Shown: positions 1 through 11,200 of the stretch, in pieces
Position numbering within the stretch: position 1 is the stretch's first letter
Layout of the letters: each line of letters begins with the position of its first letter
NCBI RefSeq assembly: GCF_018139145.2
Contig: NC_059480.1
Coordinates: 16,616,428-16,680,427, forward strand
Reading direction: 5' to 3'
Source: Gymnogyps californianus
Lineage: Eukaryota; Chordata; Aves; Accipitriformes; Cathartidae
DNA length: 64,000 bases
The notes under the pieces: generated by a model
Database searches by the model: none
Told to the model about the DNA's origin: nothing
Seen by the model: the letters and a program-made list of their open reading frames with translations, nothing else
Translations under genes and position numbers: made by a program

Positions 1-480
1 TAAAGCATCTGATGGGATTCGGGATTTGCCCATTCCCTCTCACTCAGCAACAGCTGATTTCAGCCAAATTAACTATATTAATATGAAAAACTTCTTGCTG
101 ACAGGTGTTCAACACTGAGATTATTTAAAATGCCAACTAGGATTTTTTTTCATGTGTCAGTAGGCTGCATTGCCAAACGTCTCGTCACAAGAATGCCTTA
201 AAATTCATGCAAAAAAACGAGTAACATTTTTGGCAGGGCAGGGCTTTGCAGCATTGGAAGCGAGAAAACTTGGAGGAAGCGAGACAAACACACAGCTGGG
301 AGCTCAAAAAGCTTCACCAGCCGCTCACTGTGCCCATCCCAGATGATTTATTTGCAGAATTCCCAGCAGCGGGAGGCTGTCGGGACAAGAGGGGCTAGGG
401 GTGGAGAACCCAGCGAAAAATGGCTCCAAGCAACAGCCTCGTAGAGGGACCAAAAAAGCACCCTGCGAATAACGACGCCG
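1..480. other. Upstream flank of P3H2, no gene seen
   Basis: This stretch lies upstream of the CpG-rich promoter. It is AT-richer than the following kilobase and has several AT-rich tracts (around 60-90 and 120-160) and a TTTTTGGCAG-type NFI-like half site near 230. I see no open frame with coding character on either strand, no RNA gene and no recognisable transposon. It may hold conserved regulatory sequence, which cannot be judged without an alignment. Confidence 0.5.
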
Positions 481-567
481 GCCGCGGGGATGTGGGGAAG
501 GAGGAGGATGTGTGGGGCACGGAAGGGAAAAGAGGGAGCAAAGGCTGCTGCTGCTGCTGCTGCCGCC

Positions 568-595
568 ATTTAAATCACCCCGGGGCGATTTAAAT
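568..595. promoter_or_regulatory. 28-bp near-palindrome in the promoter
   Basis: ATTTAAATC and GATTTAAAT flank a CCCCGGGG core. The whole 28 bp is self-complementary except for one A/C position on either side of the core. It sits just 5' of the CRE-like site at 600-607. A symmetric site of this kind could bind a dimeric factor. No factor is assigned. Confidence 0.5.
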
Positions 596-825
596 TTCAC
601 GACGTCATTTCGAAATCCCTGCAGCCACGGGGCGAGCCGCGGAGCGGGGATGCTCCGAGCGGCGCCCGGCCGGTGCTTGCGCCCCCTCCACGCCACCACT
701 TCGCTGCGGGGGGGGCCGGGCCCGGGGCCGGGGCCGGGCCGGCGGCGCGGGCGGGGCGGGCCGGCGGCGCGGGGCCCTTTAAGAGGTGCCGGCGGCGCGG
801 GAGGGCGGCACAGAGCCGGGTGTGC

Positions 826-858
826 ATGGAGACGCGCCGCGGCCCCGCCACTGCCTAG
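826..858 (+). other. Possible upstream ORF, 10 codons
   Basis: An ATG at 826 opens a 10-codon frame that ends with TAG at 856-858, upstream of the P3H2 start. No other ATG occurs between it and the main start at 1369. It would affect translation only if transcription starts upstream of 826, for example about 30 bp after the CTTTAAGA element near 778. It is too short to carry coding evidence of its own. Confidence 0.3.
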
Positions 859-889
859 GGCAGAGCCGCAGCGGGGACCCTCGTACGGC

Positions 890-1365
890 CCCCGGACCCC
901 GCTCCACCGAGATCCGTTGCACGGTGCCCGGCTCCCATTGCACGGATCCCCGGGCTCTGCCGCCCCGCGCCCCGCTGCACGGACCCCCGGATCCCACTAC
1001 ACCGAGATCCATTGTACGGTGCCCGGCTCCCGTTGCACAGACTCCCGGACCCTGTCGCGCCGAGGTCCATTGCGCGGTGCCCGGCTCCCGTTGCACGGAC
1101 TCCCGGACCCTATCGCACCGAGATCCATTGAACGGTCATTGAACGGTACCCGGCTCCCGTTGCACGGACCCCCGGACCCCACGGCGGCGGACTCCACTGA
1201 GCGGACCCCCGGACCCTACCGCACCGCCCCCTATTGCAGCCCGCCTCCGGGCCCTATCGCACCGAGCACCGCTACACGGTGCCCGGACCCCCATTGCACC
1301 GGACCCCCCCCCCCTCCCCATTGCGCGGACCCCCGGGCCCCATCGCACGGACCGCCGGTGCGGCG
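890..1365 (+). repeat. Degenerate 58-bp minisatellite in the P3H2 leader
   Basis: Units beginning CCGAGATCCATTG recur at 1002, 1060 and 1118, a spacing of exactly 58 bp. The copies at 1002-1059 and 1060-1117 match at 52 of 58 positions. A more diverged full copy starts at 907, followed by a half copy at 965-1001. The copy at 1118 carries an internal 11-bp duplication of CATTGAACGGT. Decayed half units built on GCACGGACCCCCGG continue to about 1365, just before the start codon. The array contains no ATG, so it would not interfere with scanning ribosomes if transcribed. Confidence 0.8.
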
Positions 1366-1368
1366 GGC

Positions 1369-1833
1369 ATGGCATCCGGGAGCCGGCGCTGGGGGGCCCT
1401 GCCGCTGCCGCTGCTGCTGCCGCTGCTGCTGCCGCCGGCGGCGTGCCGGGCGGGCGGCGGGTGTGCGGGGGAAGGCGGCCCGCTGGAGCCCTTCGACGCG
1501 CTGTACGCCAGCGGCGTGGAGGCGTACTACGGCGGCGACTTCGCGGGCGCGGCGCGGTGCCTGGAGCGGGCGCTGCGCAGCCGGCGGGAGCTGCGGGACG
1601 CGCGGTTGCGGTGCCGGCGGCGCTGCCGCGGGCAGGTGCGGTTAGCGGCGCCGGGTCCGGGCCCCGGCGGCGACCTGCCCTTCTTCGGCTCGGTGCTGCG
1701 GCGCGCCGGCTGCGTGCGGCGCTGCGAGGAACCGCGCCTGGGAGCCGCCTCCCGCCACCGCGCCGCCGAGGAGGTGCGCGCCGACTTCCAGCGCAGGGTG
1801 CCCTACAGCTACCTGCAGCGCGCCTACATCCAG
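1369..1833 (+). CDS. P3H2: P3H2 exon 1, coding part (prolyl 3-hydroxylase 2 N-terminus)
   Basis: This exon encodes residues 1-155 of prolyl 3-hydroxylase 2, an ER enzyme that 3-hydroxylates proline in Gly-Pro-4Hyp triplets of collagens, notably basement-membrane collagen IV. It requires Fe(II), 2-oxoglutarate and ascorbate. The start is the first in-frame ATG and has a good context (G at -3 and G at +4). Residues 1 to about 28 form a signal peptide: a basic SRR followed by a leucine/proline hydrophobic core ending in AACRA. PFDALYASG (41-49) and YYGGDF (53-58) match the family's first TPR-like repeat. CXXXC motifs lie at 82-86 (CRRRC) and 115-119 (CVRRC). The exon ends DFQRRVPYSYLQRAYIQ, a strongly conserved family segment, followed by a GTAGGC donor at 1834 in phase 0. 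P3H1 and CRTAP are the alternative family members, but residue choices here and in exons 2-4 fit P3H2 best. Confidence 0.93.
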
Positions 1834-4499
1834 GTAGGCACCGCCCGCCCCCCCCCGGGCAGGGCTGTCCCCCACCCCGTCCCTCCTAACCTCCCCCCTC
1901 CAAAAGGTTGTCCTCTCTTCCATCCTCCCAAAACATCCCAGGTGTGGTCCCCCCCTTCCACCTCTCTCAAGCCGCCCAGGTAGGGTCCCCCCCTCCATTC
2001 TCACTGATGTGTACGGTCAGTGGTCATGGCCTGTTCCCGACATAGAGCATCCTGGATGACACCTTGGACTCTGTCCAGCCTTGGCTTACCTGTGCTTTCC
2101 CTGTTTTTGTTTTTTGTTGTGGGGGAGGGATGTTTTTGTTTGTCTTTTAGTGTAACATAGTATAATTCTGAAAATGATCTGCCTTCAGTTTGCAGAGAAA
2201 AGCCCCCAGACACCCCCCAGTAACACCCCGATGCTCTCTGCCAGAGGTGTTTCCCTTTCAGACAAACTGAACTGATGCTGTGTTCCAGGAGCTGGGAGTG
2301 TGAGCGAAGCTGGGAGGTATATAACCTCTGCTACTGGGATCTGATGGTCTTTATCCTGTTATGTGATATGAAATACTTTGCATAACACTATACAGTCAGT
2401 GTTTAGCAGCCTGACATCTTGAGTATCATCCTCTTATCCCAGTAACTTCTGCCTTCTGGCTGTTACCTTCCCTGAGGAAAACGGTGTTATTCTTTGAACT
2501 TCCGTGCCAAAAAGAAGAAAAAAAAACAACCAAAAAACCCCGAACCGCACGCCAGGATAGTTAATGGTATTTTTCTTTTAGTTCAAGACTTGTGTTCTGT
2601 CAAGCCAGAGGTACCTGTAGTTAGTCTTCCTGTTCATGACTAGTAAGGACAGAAACTGTGGGAATTTTATTTCATGCCAAGCTGAATGTTTAAAACATTT
2701 CTGGAACACTTCCCTCTGGATTTCTGCTCTATTTGAGCACATTCATAACCTTTTAGTTGCTATAGGCAACTTAATAGGTGAAGACCTGCACAGCAGAGCA
2801 CGGGGAGGGTGATTCTGCTGAAATCCATTTCTAGTTGGGGAAGCGAACATCTGTCCTAGGCAGTGCCAGTGCCTGTGGTACAGTGTCTATACAGCAGCAG
2901 ATCAAGGAGGCAAATCATCAGCTACTGCATTTTAAAACTTTTTGGAAAATTGTAGCTATGTTGCTTTTTCTGTACTTCCTTTTCTGCCATTGCCTTAGTG
3001 TAATTTTTACAAGTAGGGGGCTAGAACTGCATTGGCTTGAAGTCTAGTGTCCATGTGCTGCATAGAGTTCCTGAAAGAAATCCAGAGAGTGAACTGAGAC
3101 TATAATTTGGCTCATATGCATATGCCAGTGAAGCTGGCAGAATTTTCCTGCGGTCCTTACCCTGAAAGATGCTCTATGTAATGTTACCGTCTGTGGGAAG
3201 TGGACACGAAATTTGTCATGCTAAAAAATTAAGTGATTTCTTCTCCTGAATTCAAAGCCTTTCCCAGAGTCACAAAGGTTTGCTCATGTCAAGCTCATCG
3301 AAAAACTTTCCCCTGAATTAGGGAATGGGGTTTTTGTCTCCCATTTCAGTAAAATCAATATACAAAAATCCAGATCATTTTGGGGTATGGTCTGTTCTTC
3401 CATTTCTGCTTCTCCTGGGTCTGAGGTTTTTATTTTCGTCATTTAAAAATGCATTGTAAACTTATCAAAGCAATGTGTTGAAAACAGTCTTTTTTCTTAT
3501 GTGTGACCCATCTTAATTTGCTTTTGCAACATCTGGAGATTTTATATTCATGCTAACACTTTGATTTTGCTGCTTTCCAATGGAGTAGCGGATGTTCTTG
3601 CTATCTGCCTGAATGCCCGGGTTTCGGGCACTGTAGCCAAGGAAAGGTACTCTTTGAATAGAGCTGTTTATGTTTTTAATACCTTTTTCTTTAACCCTTA
3701 CTGATGCTCTTGGGTTTTGTAAGCAGCAGTCTGATCAGCTTTGTCCCACAGAGCAACCTGTAGTAGTTTGTCCACATCCTCGCCTTGCTGTTGCCTGCGC
3801 GTGAGCTCTGTTCCCAGTATTGCTCTTTTGATCTGGCTTAACAAGTCTGTGCGCAGAAGAAAATGCCCCACATCAGATTTGCCTGCACTTGCACAAAACA
3901 TGAGGTCTAATGTCTAGCACTTACATACGCTCCGATGTGAACGATCTCCTTGTGCCAAGGCTTTGGCATGTTCCCCAAGGGTTGGGATGCATCGGCACAC
4001 ACACCCTGCAGGGAGACCTCGGCTGCAGCATCCACTCAGCGTTTTGTCTGAGAAGGGGAGCTGCAAAGCGGGGCTTGTGCGGAGCGCCCCTACTTTGCCG
4101 TGGGTGCGTGGGCAGGCTGCGTGGCTCCAGCGGCGGCTGTTTGACCCCCTTGTTTTGCTCCTTGAAACCGAAAAGGAAATGAGATGAGGTTAAACATCCT
4201 GCTGTGTATCCTGTGAGGCCTCTCCCCGGGCTGCGTGGGGAGGCCTGAATGCTGGGCACTTGCGTGAGGTGCTGGCCGGGCTGGACAGACAGCAGGGGAT
4301 GGTGGCATTTGTGGTTTGAGAGGGGAGCAGCCTGGAATGCGCTTCCCACCGCCCACTCCTGCTGACCTCGCACTTGTTTGTTTCTCAGGAGGGGAGAAAT
4401 GCATCCCTTCGGGAGGGGAGGGAGTGACAAAGCAGGGAACAGATAAAAAAAAATCGAAGGGTTTGGCTCTCATGCAGTGCTTTGAAAAATGGTGCTGAA

Positions 4500-4610
4500 T
4501 AAACATGAGCTAATCCTTGCAACACTCCTGTAGGGTATGAAAGGCAAAGGCTTTTAGTCCTGCTGGACAGATGAACAGGCCAAATGTTGGCCAGCACCGT
4601 GCATGCCTCC
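4500..4610 (+). repeat. MIR-like SINE remnant
   Basis: The order of motifs resembles the middle of MIR/CORE-SINE elements: GAGCTAATCCTTGCAACACT, then a run resembling the diverged ATGAGGTAGG region, then GGACAGATGAACAGGC in place of the usual ACAGATGAGGAAACTGAGGC. It is highly diverged, and the assignment is from memory of the family consensus. Confidence 0.4.
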
Positions 4611-5041
4611 GCTGCTTTCGGGGCAGCAGAGCCACCCCATAAGCCCTGGGAGCAGGCTGGGGTCTCCCGCTGCCTCCGGTCTCTCACTGCAGAGCAAGCA
4701 CCAGCACATCCCGGCCCAGTCATCGTGACGTGAATTAGTCTCTGCGGTGAATCGGTGGAAAACTGATGTTAGAATTGGAGATTTGGGACTTTCTTTGCTG
4801 CATACTGGACCATAGCAGTGGCTGCCCTGGGCTGCGTTGCTCCTGCTTCTGAGCAGATGCTCGAGATGCTCCTGCGTGTAGCACTATAAAGGGGCAGGGA
4901 GGTGATGATGTGGTTAGGTGAAATACCAATGGTATCCCTCTATAAGGACAAGTCCCATCAGCCTCTAAATCCATGTCATCCTATCAGTTCCCTAAACTAT
5001 TTCCTAATTTTATTTTTTTCTCTGTACTTTTCTGAAATAGA

Positions 5042-5068
5042 AACAGTGGTCTTCTGAAGACCACTGTT
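5042..5068. repeat. 27-bp palindrome with 1-nt centre
   Basis: AACAGTGGTCTTC and GAAGACCACTGTT are perfect reverse complements separated by a single T. A 13-bp perfect arm with almost no loop is unlikely by chance in 64 kb. It is not part of a recognisable transposon and has no evident function. Confidence 0.75.
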
Positions 5069-7845
5069 GTGTTTCACAGATGTGATCTGAGTGGTTTTGG
5101 TGACTCTAGCATGATGCGAGAGGAGACTGTGGCGCACTGCAGGACTGGGACAGCTTGTGGATTCAGCTGAAGGTTTCTATGGACTTTGGGCTCTGGATCA
5201 GGCCTCTGGCATTGACTGCAGTCTCTACAGAGACTGTAGACAAATTGCATTGAACAAGCAGCCAAAGTCCAAACGTGCTCGCAAGTCGTCTTTGCAGCTT
5301 CCAAATGTGTGTTGTAAGTAGGAAGACTCCTCCTTTTCCTAGGATAGCTGATGTTTTCAGGTAATTTAGAAATCTACTGGGTACAGCTAGCTGAGGCAGT
5401 TAGAGTGGGATGGGTTTTGAGAAGATGTGGAAACAGAGAAGGTGATGAGAACATGGGATTTAACTCTTGTAGTGCATCTAGTGGGCTCTCCAGCCCACAG
5501 AGAAAAGGTCCTTCAGTGGGTTTCTGATGTCATGTCCCATGGGCAGAAAGGCAGTTTGCCTTGTGCTGGTGGCTCTCTGCTGTGTGCTGGCTGCTTGGTC
5601 TTTGTCAATGAAATACCCTCTAGGCTTGGCAGGTGGGTGTGGGAGGGATCTCTTTGCCCTCTTAAATATTTTATTAATCACATCCTCCTTGCTTTGCTGC
5701 CTTAGTCATCTTGTTTCTGTTAAAACCTAGCCTGCAAGCCATGATGTTTCTAACCCCCCCTTTTGGGGGGTTTTCTAGCTCTGAGAGCGAGTGGAGAAGG
5801 AGGAAACAATGCATACTGTGAGAACGTTTGCTGGCTCCGAGCTGCTGAGTCAGTAGCCGTGTAGGAGCTTGCTGCAGACGGTCTGCCATGAACCCTGTGA
5901 CAGAGCATCGCCTCCAATCCTTGTGCTGACTCCTGCAAGTCAGCTTGGTCCAAAAATAACAAGTAACCTGGAAAAGTTGATCGCTGTATCAATTACAAAA
6001 CCAGGTCTTGCTTCTCTTCTACCGTACTAACCCTTCCCTTGGGTCTCTTTCCCTCGTCTCATCTTGTTCCCAGCCACAGCATCCCCTGGCCTGTTTGCTG
6101 GGTTGATCGCTATAGCCCATTTTCATTTTCTCTGTATATTGCTGTGCTGTTACTGAGCACTTGCTCCCATTTTGAAAATGCTGACTCGCAATGGTCTCGC
6201 CAATGAAGCACGGCAGGAATCGTATGTATGTAGTCTGTAACTACCAGCCTTGGATCTAAACGAGGAAAAGCCTTTTAGTCTGTGCTTGGGTTTAAAACAA
6301 TAAATAAAACAAGTCTCCAGCACGTAGGGCATTGCTCCTCTCTTAGTAATGTCAGATCGTAGGTGGAGCAAAAGGTGCAAGAGTCTGACTATATCTGGCT
6401 TATTCTGTCTTTGTCTTGAGTTCCTCCTTGCTGTGTCTGAGATGTGCTTCAGTTCTGTTATCATCATGATTTCATGTGTTGCAAGCATAAAACAATAATG
6501 TTTAGGTTTTCCGTGTTGTAGGAGAGGCTGTTTATTTGTTCTTTAAAGCTGTTTCTTTTTAAAAAAAATCATTTTCTGGTCACACAGACTTTATAAAAGC
6601 AGCTTAATCTTTCTAGTGGTCTTGTTTGGGGAGAACTTTGACTTTGCACTGTTATCTTCTCTGCCGGGGCTTCCACGCTGCAGCTGATGGGGCAGTGCTG
6701 GAGGCACCACTGGGAGCGTGTCCTTAGGTCACACCATGGTCTCCTGCCCACCCACGCCACCAAGATTTCTGAAATGCAACGCAGACACAATAATGACTTG
6801 ATAAAAGAGCACAGGAGAAAAAAAAAAAGAAACAGAGTGGGAGCCCAAACTTCAGAAACCTTTGCGATACAGATTATTGCCCTACTCCAGTTCTGCCTTT
6901 GAAAACTCCCTATTTATGAGAATCCAAACTCAAGGGAGGAGACTTGTGTATGTAAAACCAGGCCTCTAACCACTCCAGACTGATCATTCTATCTTCTGCC
7001 AGTGCTTATGTGAGCCTTACCACCAGCCGTGCTTGGGCGTCTGTCTCTGAGCGCCTTGTAGCAAGCCTCGGGAGGGTTGTTAAGACATCGCCACCAAATT
7101 CTTTCCACCTGGAAAAACGACTTGCTGCTGCCCATCTCTGCGCTGTTGCACTAGGCCAGAGTCTTTTGTCTCCTTGACAGACATCTGGATTACCTACCTA
7201 GGGATCGTGGAGTAACTCTGAATTCACACCAATGTAGTTGCTTTGGGAATTTGGTTTGTTTCACTCAAGGGCTGATATTTTCCATGAACGTTTTGTTCCA
7301 TTTTCCTTCATGCCGCAACGCTGCATGGACTTAAGCATATAATAGGGTCCTGTCCTGGGGAGAACTGCAGGCTTTGGGGGATAGGTGATGATTTCACTTA
7401 TGGTGTCCCATGGGTAGTGACACAGAATAACACGCAAAACCCCGCTGCTTAAAAGTCTTTGTGGGAGCAGCCTACTGAGGCTATTTCTCACCACAGCCAC
7501 CACCTGTCCTGTGAGGTCTGCCCCGTCAGTTGGTCTTGTTTTCGTAGGATTTATATGACACGTCCCAGACAAAGACCTATAGTAGGACTGTCAGATAATC
7601 ATTATTATTTGGCTTTTTACTATTAGTGGTGTTTATTTATCTTTAATCTTAAGAATTGGTATTACTCAGATACTGAATAAATAAATAGATCCCAGAACTA
7701 ATCTCTTGGAACGTATCTCTATTTAGATTTTCTGAGAGAGCATTCCTAGTCCTCACCAGAGGGTAAATGTTAGTGCTCAGAAAGTTAAAATTATGTAGAC
7801 AAAAATAAACTCAGTTTATGGGATGGAAAACTCTGAGTCTTGATG

Positions 7846-7914
7846 GTTGGGTCAGTGTCCCGGGTTTAGGGCAGGATATTTAATCCTGCCCTAAACCCGG
7901 GACACTGACCCAAC
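7846..7914. repeat. Perfect inverted repeat, 32-bp arms, 5-nt loop
   Basis: The left arm at 7846-7877 (starting GTTGGGTCAGTGTCCCGGG) and the right arm at 7883-7914 are exact reverse complements with no mismatch, separated by ATTTA. The complementarity stops abruptly at both ends, and there is no obvious flanking target duplication. A transcript of the intron would form a long, stable hairpin. It could be a recent template-switch inversion, a tiny foldback element or a sequencing foldback artefact. The lack of any arm divergence argues for a young origin. Confidence 0.9.
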
Positions 7915-8184
7915 TGCCCCTGCCCCGGTTCTTGCCGACAACTTCAAATGAAGTGTTTCTGAAATGTTTCATTTTGGGTTGAAAATATTGTCAGAGAGGG
8001 AAAGAGGTGACCCGGTGGTTCAATACAGGCACTAGCAAATGCAGACTGGGCACATGTTTTTGTGGTGAAGGTGAGTTAGCAGTTGAAACCAATGTACCAA
8101 GAATTACATTGGACTCCCTTGCCATCTTCACAGGAGACTCAGTCTTGACTTTTTGGACTTGACTCCGGGCTGGTGCTGTACTAA

Positions 8185-8222
8185 AAGTTAGACTAGATGG
8201 TTGTAGTGACTTTCTGCTGGTT
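8185..8222 (+). repeat. CR1-like 3' tail fragment
   Basis: AAAGTTAGACTAGATGGTTG followed by TAGTGACTTTCT matches the layout of CR1 LINE 3' ends in birds, where GGTTGGACTAGATGATC precedes a pyrimidine-rich CCTTCCAAC segment. The terminal octamer repeats are absent. The piece is short and diverged. Confidence 0.35.
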
Positions 8223-11200
8223 TTGGGGAGGGTTTTTTGGTTTTTGGTTTTTTTTTTTAATAGAGAAAATCCAAAAGCAAAACTATGGTGTTTGCAGTTT
8301 TCCACATCATTTCAAGTGATAGTAAATTAGCACAGCCCTGCTCAGCACCGCTGCAAATCAGGACACAACCAGTTAGCACAAACTGGTCTTAGACCCACTA
8401 AACTCATTTCATACAGGCTAGTAATCAGCCATTTGATGGCCAGGGCTACTTTTTTGTCTTGCCAAGTTCCTCTTTCTCACCTCATAGCTATGCAGTCATG
8501 CCAAGGCTCCAAAATATACTGGCGGCAGGTCCCAGCCTGCAAAATTTCTCAGTCTTTAAGAGAAAAAAAGGTAAGCCTGGATTCCTCCTTATTTCTTGGC
8601 AATCCCTGGTGCTGTGGCTTGGATGATGGAGAAGACAGTGGTGTGACTCACATGGTTTCACTGGATCTTTTGAGGTCTTGATCTAAAGACATCCCAGTGC
8701 GTGAGCTATGTTAACATCCCAACTCGGGCAAAACTGGGTGCCGATAATGCAGGAGAGCCCATTGGCTTTGGAGAACAGACTCCTGCTGCTGTGCTGTAAC
8801 CCGGGAACCTGCCCCTTCCCTGTTCTTTTATCTCCTTAGTTTCCCATGGTTTTTTGCACCTTGCTCTTCATTTGTCTCATGATGGCTTCCTCCGCTGGCT
8901 GCTCCTTCGCAGAGCCTTGCTGCTGAACAGCCCCGTCCATGCGCCGCGTTGCACTGGGATTTGTTAAATGGCTTTTTGCGCTGCCTGTTAAATCTCAGCC
9001 ATACGTCCTAGTGAACTCTGCTCTGGCTTCTGCCGAGTCCTTTTGTTGTCCTTGGCCACAGGAATAACTAATGGCAGCTGATAATGAACTGCATGTGAAT
9101 GAGCAATGCAATTTAGCCCTGCTAAGCAAACTTATGCCCAGTAGTCACTAGCTGTGCCTGAGGTTTCAACAAGGATTATTCCCATTTCCTCGTACAACTG
9201 GTGATTTCATTGTGGATGGCGTGGGCAGTAATGAGAAACCATCATGTCAGTAATGGAGCCATTTGCTGCCAACCTCCTGAGCGTTGCAGGAGCCTTGCTA
9301 GCAGGACTCCGGGCTCGAGGCAGTGCTTGACATCTGGAGCAAGGGATTCAGGGGTTATTTATCTTAGTTTTTTCCTTTGGAGGTGGTATGAATTAGTCAT
9401 TGTGATTGGGTTTGTTCCCAAGGAGTAGGGACCCCTGTACTCTGCACATGGCATATTTCCATGTGTGTAGTCTGGACTGAGGCCAGGCTGAGTTTGGATA
9501 AATCGATGTGAACCTGGAGTGACCCAGCTGAGGGCCGTGGAGTTTCTCTGCCTTTACACTGGGGAAACTGAGATCAGGATTTGGCCTGTGCTTTTTAACA
9601 GTAACCGATGGCAGGAAGGAGGGCGCAACGTTCCCTGGATGCTTTTGTTTCCAGCCAATGTATCAGCAATAAGGTATTGACATTTTTATTTCTTGGCCGT
9701 GAGCTAGTGATGACTAATGAAGGCAGGGGGTCTGGCTGTGGGTGGGTTCAGGCAGCAAAGAGCTGTTCCTCGTCAGCCTGTACCTCCCAACCAGTCCTTC
9801 TCCTTTCCATGACAACTGGTCAGTTAAACAGACCCTCCAGAGCTGACGTCAAGGGTCAGGGATTTGGCCACCAAATAATTATATAGCAACAAAAATAGCA
9901 TCCCCTCCCCACCCCTTCCTTCCCACATGCTCCTGCTGAATCCCGGCTCATAAATGTCCTTTTTTTCCTTTCTTGGATGGGAAGCAAAGCCCACATGTAT
10001 TAGCTGGAACATATGGCAGAGTTTGGCTGCAGCCCATCGGTTGTGAAGGCCAAATACTTGCTTGTAGCTTCTTGTTCACTTAAAAAAAAAAAAGAGGAGA
10101 AAAACACGTTCTTTCAGGATTGGATGAAAGGCTGAGTCTGTGCTCATGCTGAGATGGGAAGCAGATAGGGTGCAGGACAGCACGCTGGCCATGCTGTCGT
10201 GCCGAGGAACGTATCCCCTTGCAGCACGGAGGTGACAGGCTGGCCATTGAGAGGTGGTCTGGTGGCAGCTGCCACTGCCCTCCACTCCCTGCCCTGGTGC
10301 TGATTCTCAGGTCAGTTGGAGTTTGCAGATGGGCTGCTCGGGAGAATGTCCTTAGCACCAGGGGTGCAGGGCAGCTGGGAGGTTTTAAATGTGGAGTAGC
10401 CATGGGCAGGAGAAATTTCCATCTTCGTAGCACTAAAGGTTTTATTAAGGGTGTGGGGAACATCTGGGAGGTGGCAGAAAACACTTGAAGGAGAAGAAAA
10501 TGAAGTGATGTTGTCAGAAATTGAGTGTCTGCACCACCAAAATGTACCTCTGTCCCAAGAGTTTCACACCAAGGCACTAACATCAGATTTGTGCAGTGAA
10601 TCATCCCTGAACGTGCTGAATGACAGGGGCTCTGACAGGAGATGCGTTCCGTGCTCGAAAACTGGGATTTAGGTCCAAAGCCAAACTCACGTTTGCGCCT
10701 TTAAAAAATTCTTGTTTCCACTATAGCAAATTGCATCCTTAGGGTATGGAGTTATAATTTGGTAGCAGATCAGAAGTATGTTTTGGGAATGCTGTTGGCT
10801 CCAGGGAGCAGTGCGAGGTGCTCTGCTGCCTCTCACCCATCACGGGGTTTGTTCAGGGCGATACCACGTTGTGTGCAGTTGCCCTCTGGCACACACATGC
10901 CCGAGCTATCTGTAGAGTTGTGAGTGTGGGTACCACAGCGTATAGCTGGTGTAAGTGGGGTTGGACACAACACGGCCATCAGGAATAGCTGTGGCTGCAA
11001 TAAATGGCAATTGATGCTAACGTGGCTGCTCGCTGACCTGCACGAGGCTGGTGGGTTTCTGCCCTGGCAGAGCCAAACCTTTGCTTGCTGCCTTGCCAAG
11101 CAGCATCGCTCCTTCCTTTGCATGGAGACACTTTGCCAGGATTTTGCTCCTCTTTGGTGCAAAGCCACCCAGGGTCTTGCGCATGCTCCTCTCCCTCCCA

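Larger units (their letters stand above)
480..1368 (+). promoter_or_regulatory. P3H2: CpG-rich promoter and 5' leader of P3H2
   Basis: Base composition changes sharply here to GC- and CpG-rich sequence, which continues through exon 1. Visible elements are a (CTG)n run near 545-562, a 28-bp near-palindrome at 568-595, a CRE-like octamer CGACGTCA at 600-607 (7 of 8 bases), the palindrome TTTCGAAA at 608-615 and a GC box GCGGGGCGGG at 751-760. There is no canonical TATA box; CTTTAAGA near 778 is a weak TATA-like candidate. A CpG-island promoter is usual for this gene family, and human P3H2 is known to be silenced by promoter methylation in some tumours. The transcription start cannot be fixed from sequence alone, so the boundary between promoter and 5' UTR is an inference. 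Confidence 0.7.
1840..7845. other. Intron 1, first segment: mostly unique sequence
   Basis: The GC-rich tail of the CpG island fades by about 2000. After that the sequence has ordinary AT/GC balance with poly(A) and poly(T) tracts (for example near 2515 and 6820). An old MIR-like piece lies near 4500-4610 and a 27-bp palindrome at 5042-5068. A short segment near 7205-7245 resembles an old sauropsid repeat containing a CACACCAATGTAG-like stretch. No coding exon is supported. Confidence 0.5.

Noticed and set aside
512..1645. Long open frame (over 370 codons) running through the leader and exon 1 in a different frame
   Set aside because: It exists because the GC-rich minisatellite lacks stop codons. 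The product is low-complexity Pro/Arg/Gly/Thr sequence, and within exon 1 the P3H2 frame is clearly the conserved one.
5752..5772. C7-T4-G6 mirror-like hairpin
   Set aside because: It is a low-complexity homopolymer pairing, likely to arise by slippage; nothing more to support it.
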